Positions 1 through 7,958 of a stretch of 32,919 nt of DNA are shown piece after piece. The position numbers were made by a program, and so were the translations under genes. Below the pieces are notes generated by a model, which did no database searches, was not told the DNA's origin, and saw nothing but the letters and a program-made list of their open reading frames with translations. Position 1 is the stretch's first letter. Each line of letters starts with the position of its first letter. The stretch is from positions 1-32,919 of the forward strand of contig QZLE01000026.1 of the NCBI GenBank assembly GCA_004796365.1, read 5' to 3'. Source of the stretch: Gammaproteobacteria bacterium (lineage in GTDB: Bacteria > Pseudomonadota > Gammaproteobacteria > QZLD01).

Positions 1-3
1 CAC

Positions 4-786
4 ATGAAAGTAAAAGGGAAATTATTAATATCAACTGTCATATTGGCAATTTTCAACCTTTTGTTTTGTATGAAAGCCTTAAGTATCGAACTCAAGACAG
101 CTGCACAAGATAGTGCTCCAAAATTCTTTAAAGGTGCAGATGGGCGAATCACTGGTATATGTGTAGATATTATTAAAGCGATAAATGAAGAAGCTGGATC
201 TGATTTCGAGATAACGGGGTATGAAAATTTTATTCCGGCAAAAAGATATAAATTAATGCTTGAAGATGGTGAACTAGATTTAATGCTGGGATTAAGTAAG
301 AATCCTGAGCGAGAAAAACGATTTCAATATATTGATATCCCTCTTTATTCAGTAAAACACGTCATAGTTAGTAGGGCTGATGCGAATCTGCAAATAAACT
401 CTATCGAGGACATTATTAAGAAGCGCTTATCAGTTATATCAATACTTGGAACCGGTAGCGCAAAATACGCAAAACAAATTTTTGGTGAAGAGTTAGTATC
501 TTCTGTTACTAAAAGACCTGAAACCCTAATGAGAATGCTTATTGCCAATAGGGGGGACTTGGTTTATTACCATAATCTGGGAATAATGCATGAAATAAGA
601 AGAGGTGATCTTTTTAAAAAGGTTACTATTCAGCCAGTTATACCTAGAGAATATAGTCATTATTTAGCCATGAGTCGCAAAACGTCAAAGGATATTGTAA
701 AAAAAGTTTATGACGTTGTTCTTAAATTAAAACAAAATGGGCGCCTTGATGATATCTATAAAAAGTATGCTGCTGAAGATTTGTAG
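4..786 (+). CDS. Periplasmic solute-binding protein, SBP family 3 (amino-acid type)
   Basis: Predicted exported receptor of the bacterial extracellular solute-binding family 3, which binds small polar solutes in the periplasm. Residues 1-27 form a signal peptide (Lys-rich start, then a hydrophobic core). The mature part has the two-lobe pattern: an early GxxxGICVDIIKAI segment, a DLMLGLSKNPEREKRF segment near residue 90 where the ligand-contact and hinge region lies, and a C-terminal LKQNGRLDDIYKKY helix typical of the family. At 260 aa it is normal length. No permease or ATPase gene is nearby and the next gene is rep, so it is an orphan; such proteins can also act as sensors, and the ligand cannot be read from sequence. 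The ATG lies 3 bases from the window edge, so an upstream operon partner cannot be excluded. Confidence 0.85.
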   Translation: MKVKGKLLISTVILAIFNLLFCMKALSIELKTAAQDSAPKFFKGADGRITGICVDIIKAINEEAGSDFEITGYENFIPAKRYKLMLEDGELDLMLGLSKNPEREKRFQYIDIPLYSVKHVIVSRADANLQINSIEDIIKKRLSVISILGTGSAKYAKQIFGEELVSSVTKRPETLMRMLIANRGDLVYYHNLGIMHEIRRGDLFKKVTIQPVIPREYSHYLAMSRKTSKDIVKKVYDVVLKLKQNGRLDDIYKKYAAEDL

Positions 787-828
787 TCAAATAAGAACAT
801 AAAAAAAATCAAAGCAATAATTGCATGT

Positions 829-857
829 TTGACATTGATTTGATTCTGTAGTGTTAT
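829..857 (+). promoter_or_regulatory. Probable sigma-70 promoter of rep
   Basis: A perfect -35 TTGACA at 829-834 is followed 17 bases later by a weaker -10 TGTTAT at 852-857, about 40 bp before the rep start. A TATAAT at 872-877 is an alternative -10 but has no good -35. Seen in sequence; activity is inferred. Confidence 0.45.
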
Positions 858-898
858 CTTTCGAATTCCCATATAATTAGTCCTTTCTTATTTTTGTT

Positions 899-2911
899 GT
901 GAGCAGTAAATTGCGCAGGTTAAATCCTAAACAGGCTGAGGCGGTTAAAAATATTGGCAATCCGCTGCTAGTGCTTGCTGGAGCAGGTAGTGGTAAGACC
1001 AGTGTGATTACTGAAAAGATTGCATATCTGATTCGTGATTGTGAATACGACCCAGCCAGTATTTATGCGGTTACTTTTACCAATAAGGCCGCCCGAGAGA
1101 TGCGTGAACGTATCGCTAAAATGTTGGGCGAGGAGTTAACAACAGGCCTAACTGTTTCTACTTTTCATACTCTTGGTTTAAAAATTATTCACTCAGAGTT
1201 GAAAAACTTGCCATATCAGCGTGGCTTTACCATATATGATTCTGAAGATAGTATCAGTTTGGTAAAAGAAGTGCTGCGCATTGAGAAGGTTTCTCCTGAT
1301 TTTGCTGATCAATTCCGTTGGCAGATCTCTAATTGGAAGAATGCGATGGTATCGCACGATCAGGCTCTAGAGATGGCGGAAAACGACCTTCAGGCGCAGG
1401 CGGCGCGTATCTACAAGGCATATGATGATTACCTTAAGGTGTATAACGCGGTAGATTTTGACGATCTGATTGTGGTGCCGGTGAGTCTATTTAAGCAAAA
1501 AACAGAAGTCTTAGAACGTTGGCAGAATAAAACCAGATACCTTTTAGTGGATGAGTATCAGGATACCAATGCATGCCAGTATACATTGGTAAAACAACTC
1601 GTTGGCATTAGAGGAGCATTCACCGTAGTTGGCGACGATGACCAATCGATCTATGCATGGCGTGGTGCACAGCCGGAAAATCTACGCCTGCTGGTTAGCG
1701 ACTTTCCATCGCTACAGGTGGTAAAACTGGAGCAGAATTATCGCTCTCTTGGAAGAATTCTCAAGGTAGCCAACCATATCATCGCAAATAACGAGCATAT
1801 CTTCGATAAAAAGCTTTGGAGTGACAAGGGCTATGGTGATCCGCTCAAGGTAGTGGCCTGTGATGACCCGGATCACGAAGCACAAAAGGTTGTCACCGAG
1901 ATGTTGCATAAAAAGTTTATTGAGCAGGCAAGTTATAACGATTTTGCAGTGTTGTTCAGAGGCAATCATCAAGTAAGGACCTTTGAAAAGGCGATGCGCG
2001 CACACCGAATTCCATACAAGGTCAGTGGTAGTTTTTCCTTCTTTTCTTTAGCTGAGATCAAAGACCTGATGTGCTATATGCGTTTGGTGGTTAATCCCGA
2101 TGATGATGCAGCATTTTTGCGCGTGATCAATACGCCACGACGTGAAATTGGTGCCAAGACTGTTGAACTTCTGCGCGATTTTGCCAATAGGAATAGGTCT
2201 AGCCTGCATAGTGCGATAATCGATCATGATGTCAGCGAAGCGTTGCCGGCGCGTTCTGCCCTTCGTATTAAAGAGTTTGCGCAATGGCTGAAGGATATAA
2301 GTATGCGCTCAACCAAAGAGCGGGGGGATATAATCTTGAAGGATATTATTCGGGATGTCGGATATGAAAGTTATCTGACTGATAGTTGCAAGGATATTGT
2401 TTCGGCGCGCAAGCGTATGGAAAATATCAAGGATCTGATCGAGTGGGTGGAAAATATTGAAGGAGAAAACGGGGAGAAGACTCTGGAGCACCAGATTGCC
2501 CATCTTAGCCTGCTTGATCTATTGGAAAAGAATGAAGATGAAGAGGCAAACGACAAGGTGCAGCTGATCACTTTGCATTCCTCGAAGGGGCTGGAATTTC
2601 CGCATGTTTACATGGTGGGGATGGAAGAGGATTTGTTGCCACATAAATCCAGTATGGATGAGGATGGAGTTGAAGAGGAACGGCGTTTAGCCTATGTAGG
2701 CATTACCCGAGCGCAAAAGACCCTTACAATGACCTTTAGTAAAAGGCGTAGAGTAGGTGCTGAGATAGTGGAAAGAACTCCGAGTCGTTTTCTTTTGGAA
2801 ATGCCGCAGGATGAACTTGAGTGGGAAGGGTATAACGAAAATAAGGATCCGGAAAAAGTGCGGGAAAGGGGTAAGGCGCATTTGGCTAATTTGAAGAATA
2901 TATTAGGTTAG
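899..2911 (+). CDS. rep: ATP-dependent DNA helicase Rep
   Basis: Superfamily 1A 3'-to-5' DNA helicase that helps replication forks pass protein roadblocks. The 670-aa length matches E. coli Rep (about 673 aa). Visible motifs: the Q-motif LNPKQAEAV at the N-terminus, Walker A GAGSGKT at residues 28-34, VTFTNKAAREM (motif Ia), LLVDEYQDTN (Walker B/motif II), GDDDQSIYAWRGA (motif III), LEQNYRS (motif IV), LITLHSSKGLEFPHVY (motif V) and RRLAYVGITRAQ (motif VI). The C-terminal RGKAHLANLK also matches Rep rather than UvrD. The start is GTG with no clear Shine-Dalgarno sequence; an in-frame TTG at 911 is the alternative, closer to the E. coli N-terminus. It is monocistronic or leads into speD, which has its own promoter. 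Confidence 0.97.
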   Translation: MSSKLRRLNPKQAEAVKNIGNPLLVLAGAGSGKTSVITEKIAYLIRDCEYDPASIYAVTFTNKAAREMRERIAKMLGEELTTGLTVSTFHTLGLKIIHSELKNLPYQRGFTIYDSEDSISLVKEVLRIEKVSPDFADQFRWQISNWKNAMVSHDQALEMAENDLQAQAARIYKAYDDYLKVYNAVDFDDLIVVPVSLFKQKTEVLERWQNKTRYLLVDEYQDTNACQYTLVKQLVGIRGAFTVVGDDDQSIYAWRGAQPENLRLLVSDFPSLQVVKLEQNYRSLGRILKVANHIIANNEHIFDKKLWSDKGYGDPLKVVACDDPDHEAQKVVTEMLHKKFIEQASYNDFAVLFRGNHQVRTFEKAMRAHRIPYKVSGSFSFFSLAEIKDLMCYMRLVVNPDDDAAFLRVINTPRREIGAKTVELLRDFANRNRSSLHSAIIDHDVSEALPARSALRIKEFAQWLKDISMRSTKERGDIILKDIIRDVGYESYLTDSCKDIVSARKRMENIKDLIEWVENIEGENGEKTLEHQIAHLSLLDLLEKNEDEEANDKVQLITLHSSKGLEFPHVYMVGMEEDLLPHKSSMDEDGVEEERRLAYVGITRAQKTLTMTFSKRRRVGAEIVERTPSRFLLEMPQDELEWEGYNENKDPEKVRERGKAHLANLKNILG

Positions 2912-2918
2912 AATAAGA

Positions 2919-2946
2919 TTGACAAGCCTAAAAAAAAGGGTATAAA
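2919..2946 (+). promoter_or_regulatory. Strong sigma-70 promoter of speD
   Basis: TTGACA at 2919-2924, a 16-base spacer, then TATAAA at 2941-2946. It starts just past the rep stop codon and would give a leader of about 30 nt before speD, so speD need not depend on rep transcription. Confidence 0.65.
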
Positions 2947-2983
2947 TTCGATTTTTTAACGCTTTATTTAGTAGGAATTGGCA

Positions 2984-3784
2984 TTGAAAAACGACAAGAT
3001 AAAACTTCACGGTTTTAATAACCTCACTAAGTCTTTAAGCTTTAATATTTACGATGTATGTTACGCAGACACACCAGCACAAAGGCAAGCATATATCGAA
3101 TATATTGACGAAGAATATAATGCCGAGCGTTTAAAGCAGATTCTTACTGAAGTGGCGAATATTATTGAAGCCAATATCCTCAGTGTTTCCCATCAGGATT
3201 ATGACCCGCAGGGTGCAAGCGTTACTGTTCTTATAGCAGAAAATGAAACTATTGATGGCACCATGGATGAAATCTCCTCCGAGGCACCGGGGCCATTGCC
3301 GGATACGGTTATTGGGCACTTGGATAAAAGTCATCTGACAGTCCATACCTATCCGGAAACTCACCCAGATAAGGGGGTAAGTACCTTTAGAGTTGATATA
3401 GATGTATCAACCTGCGGTGTGATTTCTCCACTTAAAGCGCTTAACTATCTGATCCATTCTTTTGATTCCGATATTGTTACCATGGATTACAGAATTCGTG
3501 GTTTTACCCGGGATATCTATGGTCAAAAGCATTTCAAGGACCATGATATAACCTCGATTCAAAGCTATCTTACTGAAGAAACTCGTGATCGCTATAAGAC
3601 GATTGATGTGAATGTGTACCAGGAAAATATCTTTCATACCAAGATGATGCTTAATGATCTTAATCTTCAAGGATATCTATTTAACCAGAAGCTAGAAGAT
3701 ATAAGTGAAGGCAAACAAAAGGAGATATACGAGCAGATCGAAAATGAAATGCTTGAGATTTTCTATGGTAAAAACTTTAATTAG
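2984..3784 (+). CDS. speD: S-adenosylmethionine decarboxylase proenzyme SpeD
   Basis: Makes decarboxylated SAM, the aminopropyl donor for spermidine. It is a pyruvoyl enzyme of the long E. coli-type class: 266 aa against 264 in E. coli, with near-identical blocks [31 protein letters not shown] and [13 protein letters not shown]. The self-cleavage site HLDKSH is intact, with Ser116 expected to become the pyruvoyl group. Start choice: the reading frame allows TTG at 2978 or 2984. Only 2984 has good spacing (7 nt) from the AGGA at 2973-2976, and it gives an N-terminus like the E. coli one, so 2984 is preferred; no ATG is available. A small membrane-anchored protein follows 21 bp later. speE (spermidine synthase) is not in the window. 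Confidence 0.97.
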   Translation: MKNDKIKLHGFNNLTKSLSFNIYDVCYADTPAQRQAYIEYIDEEYNAERLKQILTEVANIIEANILSVSHQDYDPQGASVTVLIAENETIDGTMDEISSEAPGPLPDTVIGHLDKSHLTVHTYPETHPDKGVSTFRVDIDVSTCGVISPLKALNYLIHSFDSDIVTMDYRIRGFTRDIYGQKHFKDHDITSIQSYLTEETRDRYKTIDVNVYQENIFHTKMMLNDLNLQGYLFNQKLEDISEGKQKEIYEQIENEMLEIFYGKNFN

Positions 3785-3805
3785 ATTTTTGGGCAGGTAG
3801 GAAAG

Positions 3806-4135
3806 ATGAGGTATCTATTTTCATTTATGGTATTGGTTGTGGCGATCATAACCATTTTGGCTGCAATGGTGAATTTTCCTGCTCCGGTTTCAGGTATACA
3901 GAGCTTTCAAAACGGAGTTAATACAATTTCAGAAAAATTGACCAAAGATGTAAGGCAAACCGGAAGTGAGCTAGAAAATAGCGTTAGAAAGTGGATTGAC
4001 GAAGCAGGTACAGTAAATTATACCGATTCCAAATACGTGCCAACGGGAGCAGAAAGTGAGAGTGTCGATACTACTGTTGCCGCTGAGATACCTGCTGAGA
4101 ATCTGAATAATAAAACCGGTGTAAATGGTCGGTAA
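3806..4135 (+). CDS. Small membrane-anchored or exported protein, unknown function
   Basis: Not recognised. It is 109 aa with a good ribosome site (AGGAAAG just before the ATG) and sits 21 bp after speD, so it is probably co-transcribed. Residues 3-25 are a hydrophobic segment that could be a signal anchor or an uncleaved signal peptide. The rest is polar, with a short heptad-like helix around residues 38-65 (KLTKDVRQTGSELENSVRKW), followed by a low-complexity Ser/Thr/Glu/Asn tail. No cysteine lipobox is present. Topology would place the polar part in the periplasm. The coding frame is clear, but no function should be assigned. The gene may simply ride with speD. Confidence 0.7.
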   Translation: MRYLFSFMVLVVAIITILAAMVNFPAPVSGIQSFQNGVNTISEKLTKDVRQTGSELENSVRKWIDEAGTVNYTDSKYVPTGAESESVDTTVAAEIPAENLNNKTGVNGR

Positions 4136-4254
4136 TAATAGTCAAAGTTTGATTTTCTTGTTAGCTATTTTTTATTCGTTCCTAACGAATATGTTCTGGT
4201 GACTATTGTGACCGGTGGTCATCATTATTATTTGTGTTAAAAATGTATAAAATA

Positions 4255-4270
4255 TGTGATTATTCTCACA
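4255..4270. promoter_or_regulatory. CRP/Vfr-like binding site
   Basis: TGTGA at 4255-4259 and TCACA at 4266-4270 are separated by exactly 6 bases, matching both half-sites of the CRP family consensus, with A/T-rich flanks. A possible minus-strand -10 AATAAT (4232-4227) lies at roughly class II spacing, but its promoter would read back over the 3' end of the preceding gene. For the plus strand no good -10 at classical distances was found. Confidence 0.5.
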
Positions 4271-4374
4271 AAATTCAGCAAAGTGTTAGACAGGGGTTTT
4301 GGGGGTTAATTTGTTGATATGTAACACTATTTGTGTGGTGTCTGATTGAGGGTGTTGGCGAATAAATTATCGGT

Positions 4375-4392
4375 ATTAGACTAAAGTCTAAT
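4375..4392. repeat. 18-bp palindrome, arms ATTAGACT / AGTCTAAT
   Basis: Perfect 8-bp arms flank a 2-base centre. The outer part, ATTAGA-N6-TCTAAT, recurs at 20396-20413, also outside genes. It could be a dimeric regulator's operator or an RNA hairpin; no T-run follows, so it is not a simple terminator. Confidence 0.55.
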
Positions 4393-4538
4393 TTACCCTG
4401 CGACTGGGGGTTGCTAACCTGTATTCATCAACATCGATATTCTGATACGTAACCAAGTTATTTATCAGTCTTAGTTTGTAGATATGGCTACATATTGACA
4501 CAACACATTGACCAATCGTCAACACAATATTGATTGGA

Positions 4539-4578
4539 ACCCGGGCTAGCGGGGGTATTTAGCCCGGGTCAATTTTTT
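4539..4578 (+). terminator. Strong rho-independent terminator without an obvious gene
   Basis: A perfect 10-bp GC-rich stem (4539-4548 with 4560-4569, arm ACCCGGGCTA) with an 11-base loop is followed, after CAA, by a run of six T (4573-4578). It points rightward. The nearest rightward gene ends over 400 bp upstream, and the minus-strand gene at 4623 would not use it in this orientation because no T-run lies on the other side. Confidence 0.8.
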
Positions 4579-4622
4579 CTAGCACCAGAAATAATTTCAC
4601 TTATCCATTTTCTTGGTTATTT

Positions 4623-5870
4623 TTAATAATCTATTATCTGCTGCGCAAGTATCTCTATTGGGTGTTTTACCTCGACTTTCGACCTTTCTCCCAGCAAGCC
4701 AGCCTGCATATGTAGTGCGCAGCCAATATTTGATGAAGCAACAATGTCAGGTTCAATTTGTCTGATGTCGTCGAGTTTAATCTTTAATAGCTCTTGTGCT
4801 ACGTCTGGGTGGTTGAGCATGTAGGTTCCGGCAGCACCGCAGCATATATCATTGCTAGGTATGTCGATGATCTCAATCTCAGGAATCATTTCTAATATCT
4901 CTCTGGATGAGCGTTGATTCTTTAATACATTTCGCTGCGAGCATGGTATGTGCAAGGCTATTTTTTTGTTAAGTGGTTTGATCACAGTATCTTGCGGAAA
5001 CTGATAGTCGCTTATAAATTCACAGATCTCAAATAGGCGAGAGGTGAAATTGCCTCCTGCTTGGTTGTCAGGTGAACTATATTCCAGCATATGTGCTCCG
5101 CACCCTGTTGCAACGTAGACAATTGGCGCATCGCCAGCAAAGGCATTAAGATTTTTTTCCATGCATTGGTGAGCGCCGTCCAGGTCTCCATTATGGCAGG
5201 AAACTGCTCCACAGCATCCCTGCTGTTTTGGAATTTCAACCTGGAAGCCATAGGCTGATAGCACATCGACAGCGGCCTGCAGCGTTGCGGTATCAACTAT
5301 TTCAGCTACGCAGCCACTGAATAGGTATACCTTAGGCGGCTCAGGCTGGTGGAGGTCAGGTACATTAACCGATTTTTGTTGGTAAGTAGGGAGAATTTTT
5401 TCACTGTCATCAAGTTTAAACAGGCTGAGAATCTTCGATTTCTGTGCAAGTTTTCTTAGGTAGCTGGCCTGATAGATATTCACCAGCTGTCGGGTGAGAG
5501 CTAGAGTGTATTTAGGGCCGGTAAGTAGCCCGGTGCTGGCTTTTTTTAGTATACGCTGAAAAAATGGAGCCTTGCTATCCTGATTCAACAGGAATTTTGA
5601 CAGGTCGATCATCTGGCCGTATTCAACGGAAGCTGGGCAGGCTGCTTCACAGGCGCGACAGCTTAGGCAGTGCTGCAGCCGCTCTTCAAGTTTATCGCTG
5701 AATTTTAGCATATCTCCGCAATAACCCTGCATAAGCGAAATTCGCCCCCTGGGTGATTCCGGCTCGATATTAAAAACTTTATATGTGGGGCAGTGCGGTA
5801 GGCATAACCCACACTTTACACACTGCTCAGATAGTATTTTTAAATTTGATTTTGCATGCTCAGGGGTCAT
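4623..5870 (-). CDS. GlcF/LutA-type (Fe-S)-binding oxidoreductase subunit
   Basis: Iron-sulfur electron-transfer protein resembling glycolate oxidase subunit GlcF (E. coli GlcF is about 407 aa; this is 415 aa). Order: two 4Fe-4S motifs, CxxCxxCxxxCP at Cys17/20/23/27 and again at Cys68/71/74/78, then two cysteine-rich CCG domains with signatures CCG at 219-221 and 343-345. Family members pass electrons from a flavin 2-hydroxyacid dehydrogenase to the quinone pool, but no GlcD/GlcE partner is in the window, so the substrate is unknown. Start choice: the frame is open upstream to 6017, but that would overlap the comF-like gene. ATG 5870 begins just before the first cluster as in GlcF, though its ribosome site is weak. 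It lies 67 bp downstream of the comF-like gene and may be co-transcribed with it. Confidence 0.85.
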   Translation of the reverse strand: MTPEHAKSNLKILSEQCVKCGLCLPHCPTYKVFNIEPESPRGRISLMQGYCGDMLKFSDKLEERLQHCLSCRACEAACPASVEYGQMIDLSKFLLNQDSKAPFFQRILKKASTGLLTGPKYTLALTRQLVNIYQASYLRKLAQKSKILSLFKLDDSEKILPTYQQKSVNVPDLHQPEPPKVYLFSGCVAEIVDTATLQAAVDVLSAYGFQVEIPKQQGCCGAVSCHNGDLDGAHQCMEKNLNAFAGDAPIVYVATGCGAHMLEYSSPDNQAGGNFTSRLFEICEFISDYQFPQDTVIKPLNKKIALHIPCSQRNVLKNQRSSREILEMIPEIEIIDIPSNDICCGAAGTYMLNHPDVAQELLKIKLDDIRQIEPDIVASSNIGCALHMQAGLLGERSKVEVKHPIEILAQQIIDY

Positions 5871-5937
5871 AGCTCTTGAAACGTAAAAGGTATTAAATTC
5901 AAAATGTGTTCTGGCTAGTATTGTAGCCTGAAATACC

Positions 5938-6708
5938 TCATAGTTTAATACTTCTTGAGCATGCCCAAACTTGCACCTTGTTGACCCCGTTACATTTTGC
6001 AACCTTAGCAATCTCATTTGCAGTTGCTGCTGTGGTTACAACATCATCAATAATAGCGATATGCTGATATTCAATTGGTTTGTTTTGGGCAAATGAGCCT
6101 TTTAAGTTGTTTTGTCGCTGAGTGAACGAAAGCTTGGATTGCCGTTCTGTATTACATGTCTTGATTATTACGTCGCTTTTAACCGGTATAGAAAGAAGTT
6201 TGCCAAGCCTGTTGGCAATCTCTAAAGATTGGTTAAAACCTCTGTTCATGTATTGTTTGGGGTTGATTGGTGTTGGAATCAGGCATTCAGGTAGTTTAAT
6301 CCCTTGTAATACAATCTGTTCATAAAGAAGCTCTGCCAGAAGGTTGCAGTTGCTGATGTTTTTGGAAAACTTCATATCCTGGATAAGTTTGTCTATCGGG
6401 TCACTATAGCAAAAAGGGGCGAATACGCTGTCAAAATAGCGTATGTTTGTCTGGCACTTTCCACAAACAGATGGTTTTGAGCATATATCCTTAAGCTCTT
6501 CACCGCATATCTTGCATGGGTTTTCGATAAGCCTAATTTTGTAGCGGCATTCTTGGCAAAGGCCTTTGTCTTCTTGTGTAGTATCTTTGTGGCAATTATG
6601 GCAGCAGTTTGGATAGATAATTCTACCAATTTGGTTTAAAAAGCTATCAAAAATGCCGGTATTACCCGTATCAGAGCTATCTGAATAGAAAAACTTTTTT
6701 GCATCCAT
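5938..6708 (-). CDS. ComF family phosphoribosyltransferase-like protein (GntX/ComF)
   Basis: ComF/GntX family protein, linked in other bacteria to DNA uptake or to use of external DNA. At 256 aa it is family-typical in length. The N-terminal third has CxxC-type pairs (around Cys36/39, 51/54, 65/68, 82/85) expected to form zinc-finger-like sites. The C-terminal half is a type I phosphoribosyltransferase fold with the PRPP loop IAIIDDVVTTAATA at residues 217-230 and a conserved RGFNQS segment near 156-161. The start is supported by GAGGA eight bases before the ATG. It is divergent from the biotin operon, an arrangement also known in Pseudomonas relatives. Whether it acts in competence here cannot be told: no other competence gene is present. 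Confidence 0.88.
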   Translation of the reverse strand: MDAKKFFYSDSSDTGNTGIFDSFLNQIGRIIYPNCCHNCHKDTTQEDKGLCQECRYKIRLIENPCKICGEELKDICSKPSVCGKCQTNIRYFDSVFAPFCYSDPIDKLIQDMKFSKNISNCNLLAELLYEQIVLQGIKLPECLIPTPINPKQYMNRGFNQSLEIANRLGKLLSIPVKSDVIIKTCNTERQSKLSFTQRQNNLKGSFAQNKPIEYQHIAIIDDVVTTAATANEIAKVAKCNGVNKVQVWACSRSIKL

Positions 6709-6918
6709 CGCGATATCCTCGCTAAAAGCCTACCAATTAATAGGCGGATATTCCCCAGCAATACCCCTAGTCCATTATTGCTATCATAGTTAAATTAATC
6801 AAGCTTGCAAACTATCTTTGCTAATAAAAGCCTGGTTATTTTGTTTATGAGCATGGAGTAGCGATTTGCTGGTTGCATATTATGGGGTGCTTTTGTTGCT
6901 AAATTATTAATAACTGAT

Positions 6919-6960
6919 CTTATTGTCAACTTATGGCGAGATGCAAAAGTTGACAATAAG
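6919..6960. promoter_or_regulatory. BirA operator of the biotin operon
   Basis: A perfect 13-bp inverted repeat (6919-6931 and 6948-6960) with a 16-base spacer. The core TTGTCAACT-N16-AGTTGACAA fits the known BirA (biotin repressor/biotin-protein ligase) consensus of the TTGTAAACC-N14-16-GGTTTACAA type. It ends 19 bp before the first possible bioB start, so biotin-bound BirA should repress bioBFHCD. The divergent comF-like gene starts over 200 bp away. Confidence 0.88.
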
Positions 6961-6977
6961 GCTGAAATAGATATCCT
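6950..6977 (+). promoter_or_regulatory. Possible bioB promoter inside the operator
   Basis: TTGACA at 6950-6955 lies in the right operator arm, with TATCCT 16 bases on at 6972-6977. BirA binding would cover the -35. If this is the real promoter, transcription starts near 6984 and the GTG at 6980 cannot be the bioB start; ATG 7001 or 7016 would be used. Confidence 0.35.
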
Positions 6978-6979
6978 GT

Positions 6980-7957
6980 GTGTCAAATACCGCTACAGAT
7001 ATGAGTGCTTGTAAAATGATTCGACACAACTGGACAATTGAAGAGGCCAAAGACCTATTCTTATTGCCGATGAACGACCTTTTATTTAAATCGCATACGG
7101 TTTTTCGCAAGAATTTTGACCCGAATAAGATGCAGGTAAGCACCCTGCTAAATATCAAAGAGGGTGGATGTACAGAAAATTGTGGTTATTGTTCCCAGAA
7201 TGTACATAACAATAAAGAGGTAAGAAATACTGAGCTGATTGAACTTCAACAGGTAAAAGAGTCGGCGCAAAGAGCCAAAGATGCTGGTTTGACTAGATTA
7301 TGTATGGGGGCGGCATGGCGTAATCCGAAAGAAAAGGATATGTCGCATATCAAAGAGATAATTAAAACGGTTAAGGGGATGGGGCTGCAGGCCTGTATGA
7401 CCCTTGGTATGGTAACCCAGGAGCAGGCAAAAGAGCTCAAAGAGGTAGGACTTGATTACTTTAATCATAACTTGGATACCTCGCGTGAGCATTACCCAAA
7501 CGTAGTGACCACAAGAACCTATGATGATCGTTTGCGTACTTTGGAATATGTGCGTAACGCAGGGTTGAATGTTTGCTGTGGTGGGATTGTTGGGTTGGGA
7601 GAAAATATTGATGACCGCGCAAGCATGCTGTGCACCTTGGCGAATCTGCCGGAGCATCCGCACAGTGTACCGATAAATATGTTGGTAAAGCTGGATGGTG
7701 CGAAAATGCTGGATTGTGAGGAGGTAGATCATCTGGATTTTGTGCGTATGATTGCGGTTGCCAGAATTATGTTGCCAAAGTCGCATGTAAGGCTTTCCGC
7801 CGGGCGTAGTGAGATGAGTGAGTCTACGCAGGCGATGTGCTTTTTTGCCGGTGCCAATAGTATTTTTTACGGTGATAAGCTGCTGACTACCGAAAATGTG
7901 TCGCAGGAAGATGATTTGGCGCTGTTTGCCAAGCTTGGATTGGAAATAGAAAGATAA
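6980..7957 (+). CDS. bioB: Biotin synthase BioB
   Basis: Radical-SAM enzyme that inserts sulfur into dethiobiotin, the last step of biotin synthesis. The CxxxCxxC motif for the 4Fe-4S cluster is at Cys64/68/71. The ligands of the sacrificial 2Fe-2S cluster are all present: Cys108 (RLCMGAAW), Cys139 (QACMTLG), the NVCCGG cysteine at 199 or 200, and Arg271 (VRLSAGR). At 325 aa it is about 20 residues shorter than E. coli BioB, lacking the usual C-terminal tail. The cluster segment CTENCGYCSQ looks more like alphaproteobacterial BioB than the CPEDCKYCPQ of Pseudomonas. The start is uncertain: GTG 6980, ATG 7001 or ATG 7016, none with a clear Shine-Dalgarno site. First gene of bioBFHCD. Confidence 0.97.
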   Translation: MSNTATDMSACKMIRHNWTIEEAKDLFLLPMNDLLFKSHTVFRKNFDPNKMQVSTLLNIKEGGCTENCGYCSQNVHNNKEVRNTELIELQQVKESAQRAKDAGLTRLCMGAAWRNPKEKDMSHIKEIIKTVKGMGLQACMTLGMVTQEQAKELKEVGLDYFNHNLDTSREHYPNVVTTRTYDDRLRTLEYVRNAGLNVCCGGIVGLGENIDDRASMLCTLANLPEHPHSVPINMLVKLDGAKMLDCEEVDHLDFVRMIAVARIMLPKSHVRLSAGRSEMSESTQAMCFFAGANSIFYGDKLLTTENVSQEDDLALFAKLGLEIER

Positions 7958-7958
7958 A

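Larger units (their letters stand above)
4136..4622. other. 487-bp non-coding gap rich in regulatory-looking elements
   Basis: No plausible protein-coding frame was seen. The gap lies between a rightward gene and a leftward gene, so no ordinary promoter is expected, yet it holds several ordered elements. These are a 7-bp-arm hairpin (4174-4190), a CRP-like site (4255-4270), a palindrome (4375-4392), a small TGTAG-N6-CTACA inverted repeat (4477-4492), three TTGAC/GTCAA pentamers between 4495 and 4523, and a plus-strand terminator (4539-4578). This would suit a small non-coding RNA on the plus strand, but no convincing promoter was located, so it is reported only as a candidate region. Confidence 0.5.

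Noticed and set aside
4174-4190. Hairpin as terminator of the speD transcript
   Set aside because: The T-rich stretch precedes rather than follows the hairpin on the plus strand, and A residues follow on the minus strand.
5871-6017. N-terminal extension of the GlcF-like protein
   Set aside because: It overlaps the coding region of the comF-like gene by 80 bp and precedes the family's normal start; the residues look non-conserved.
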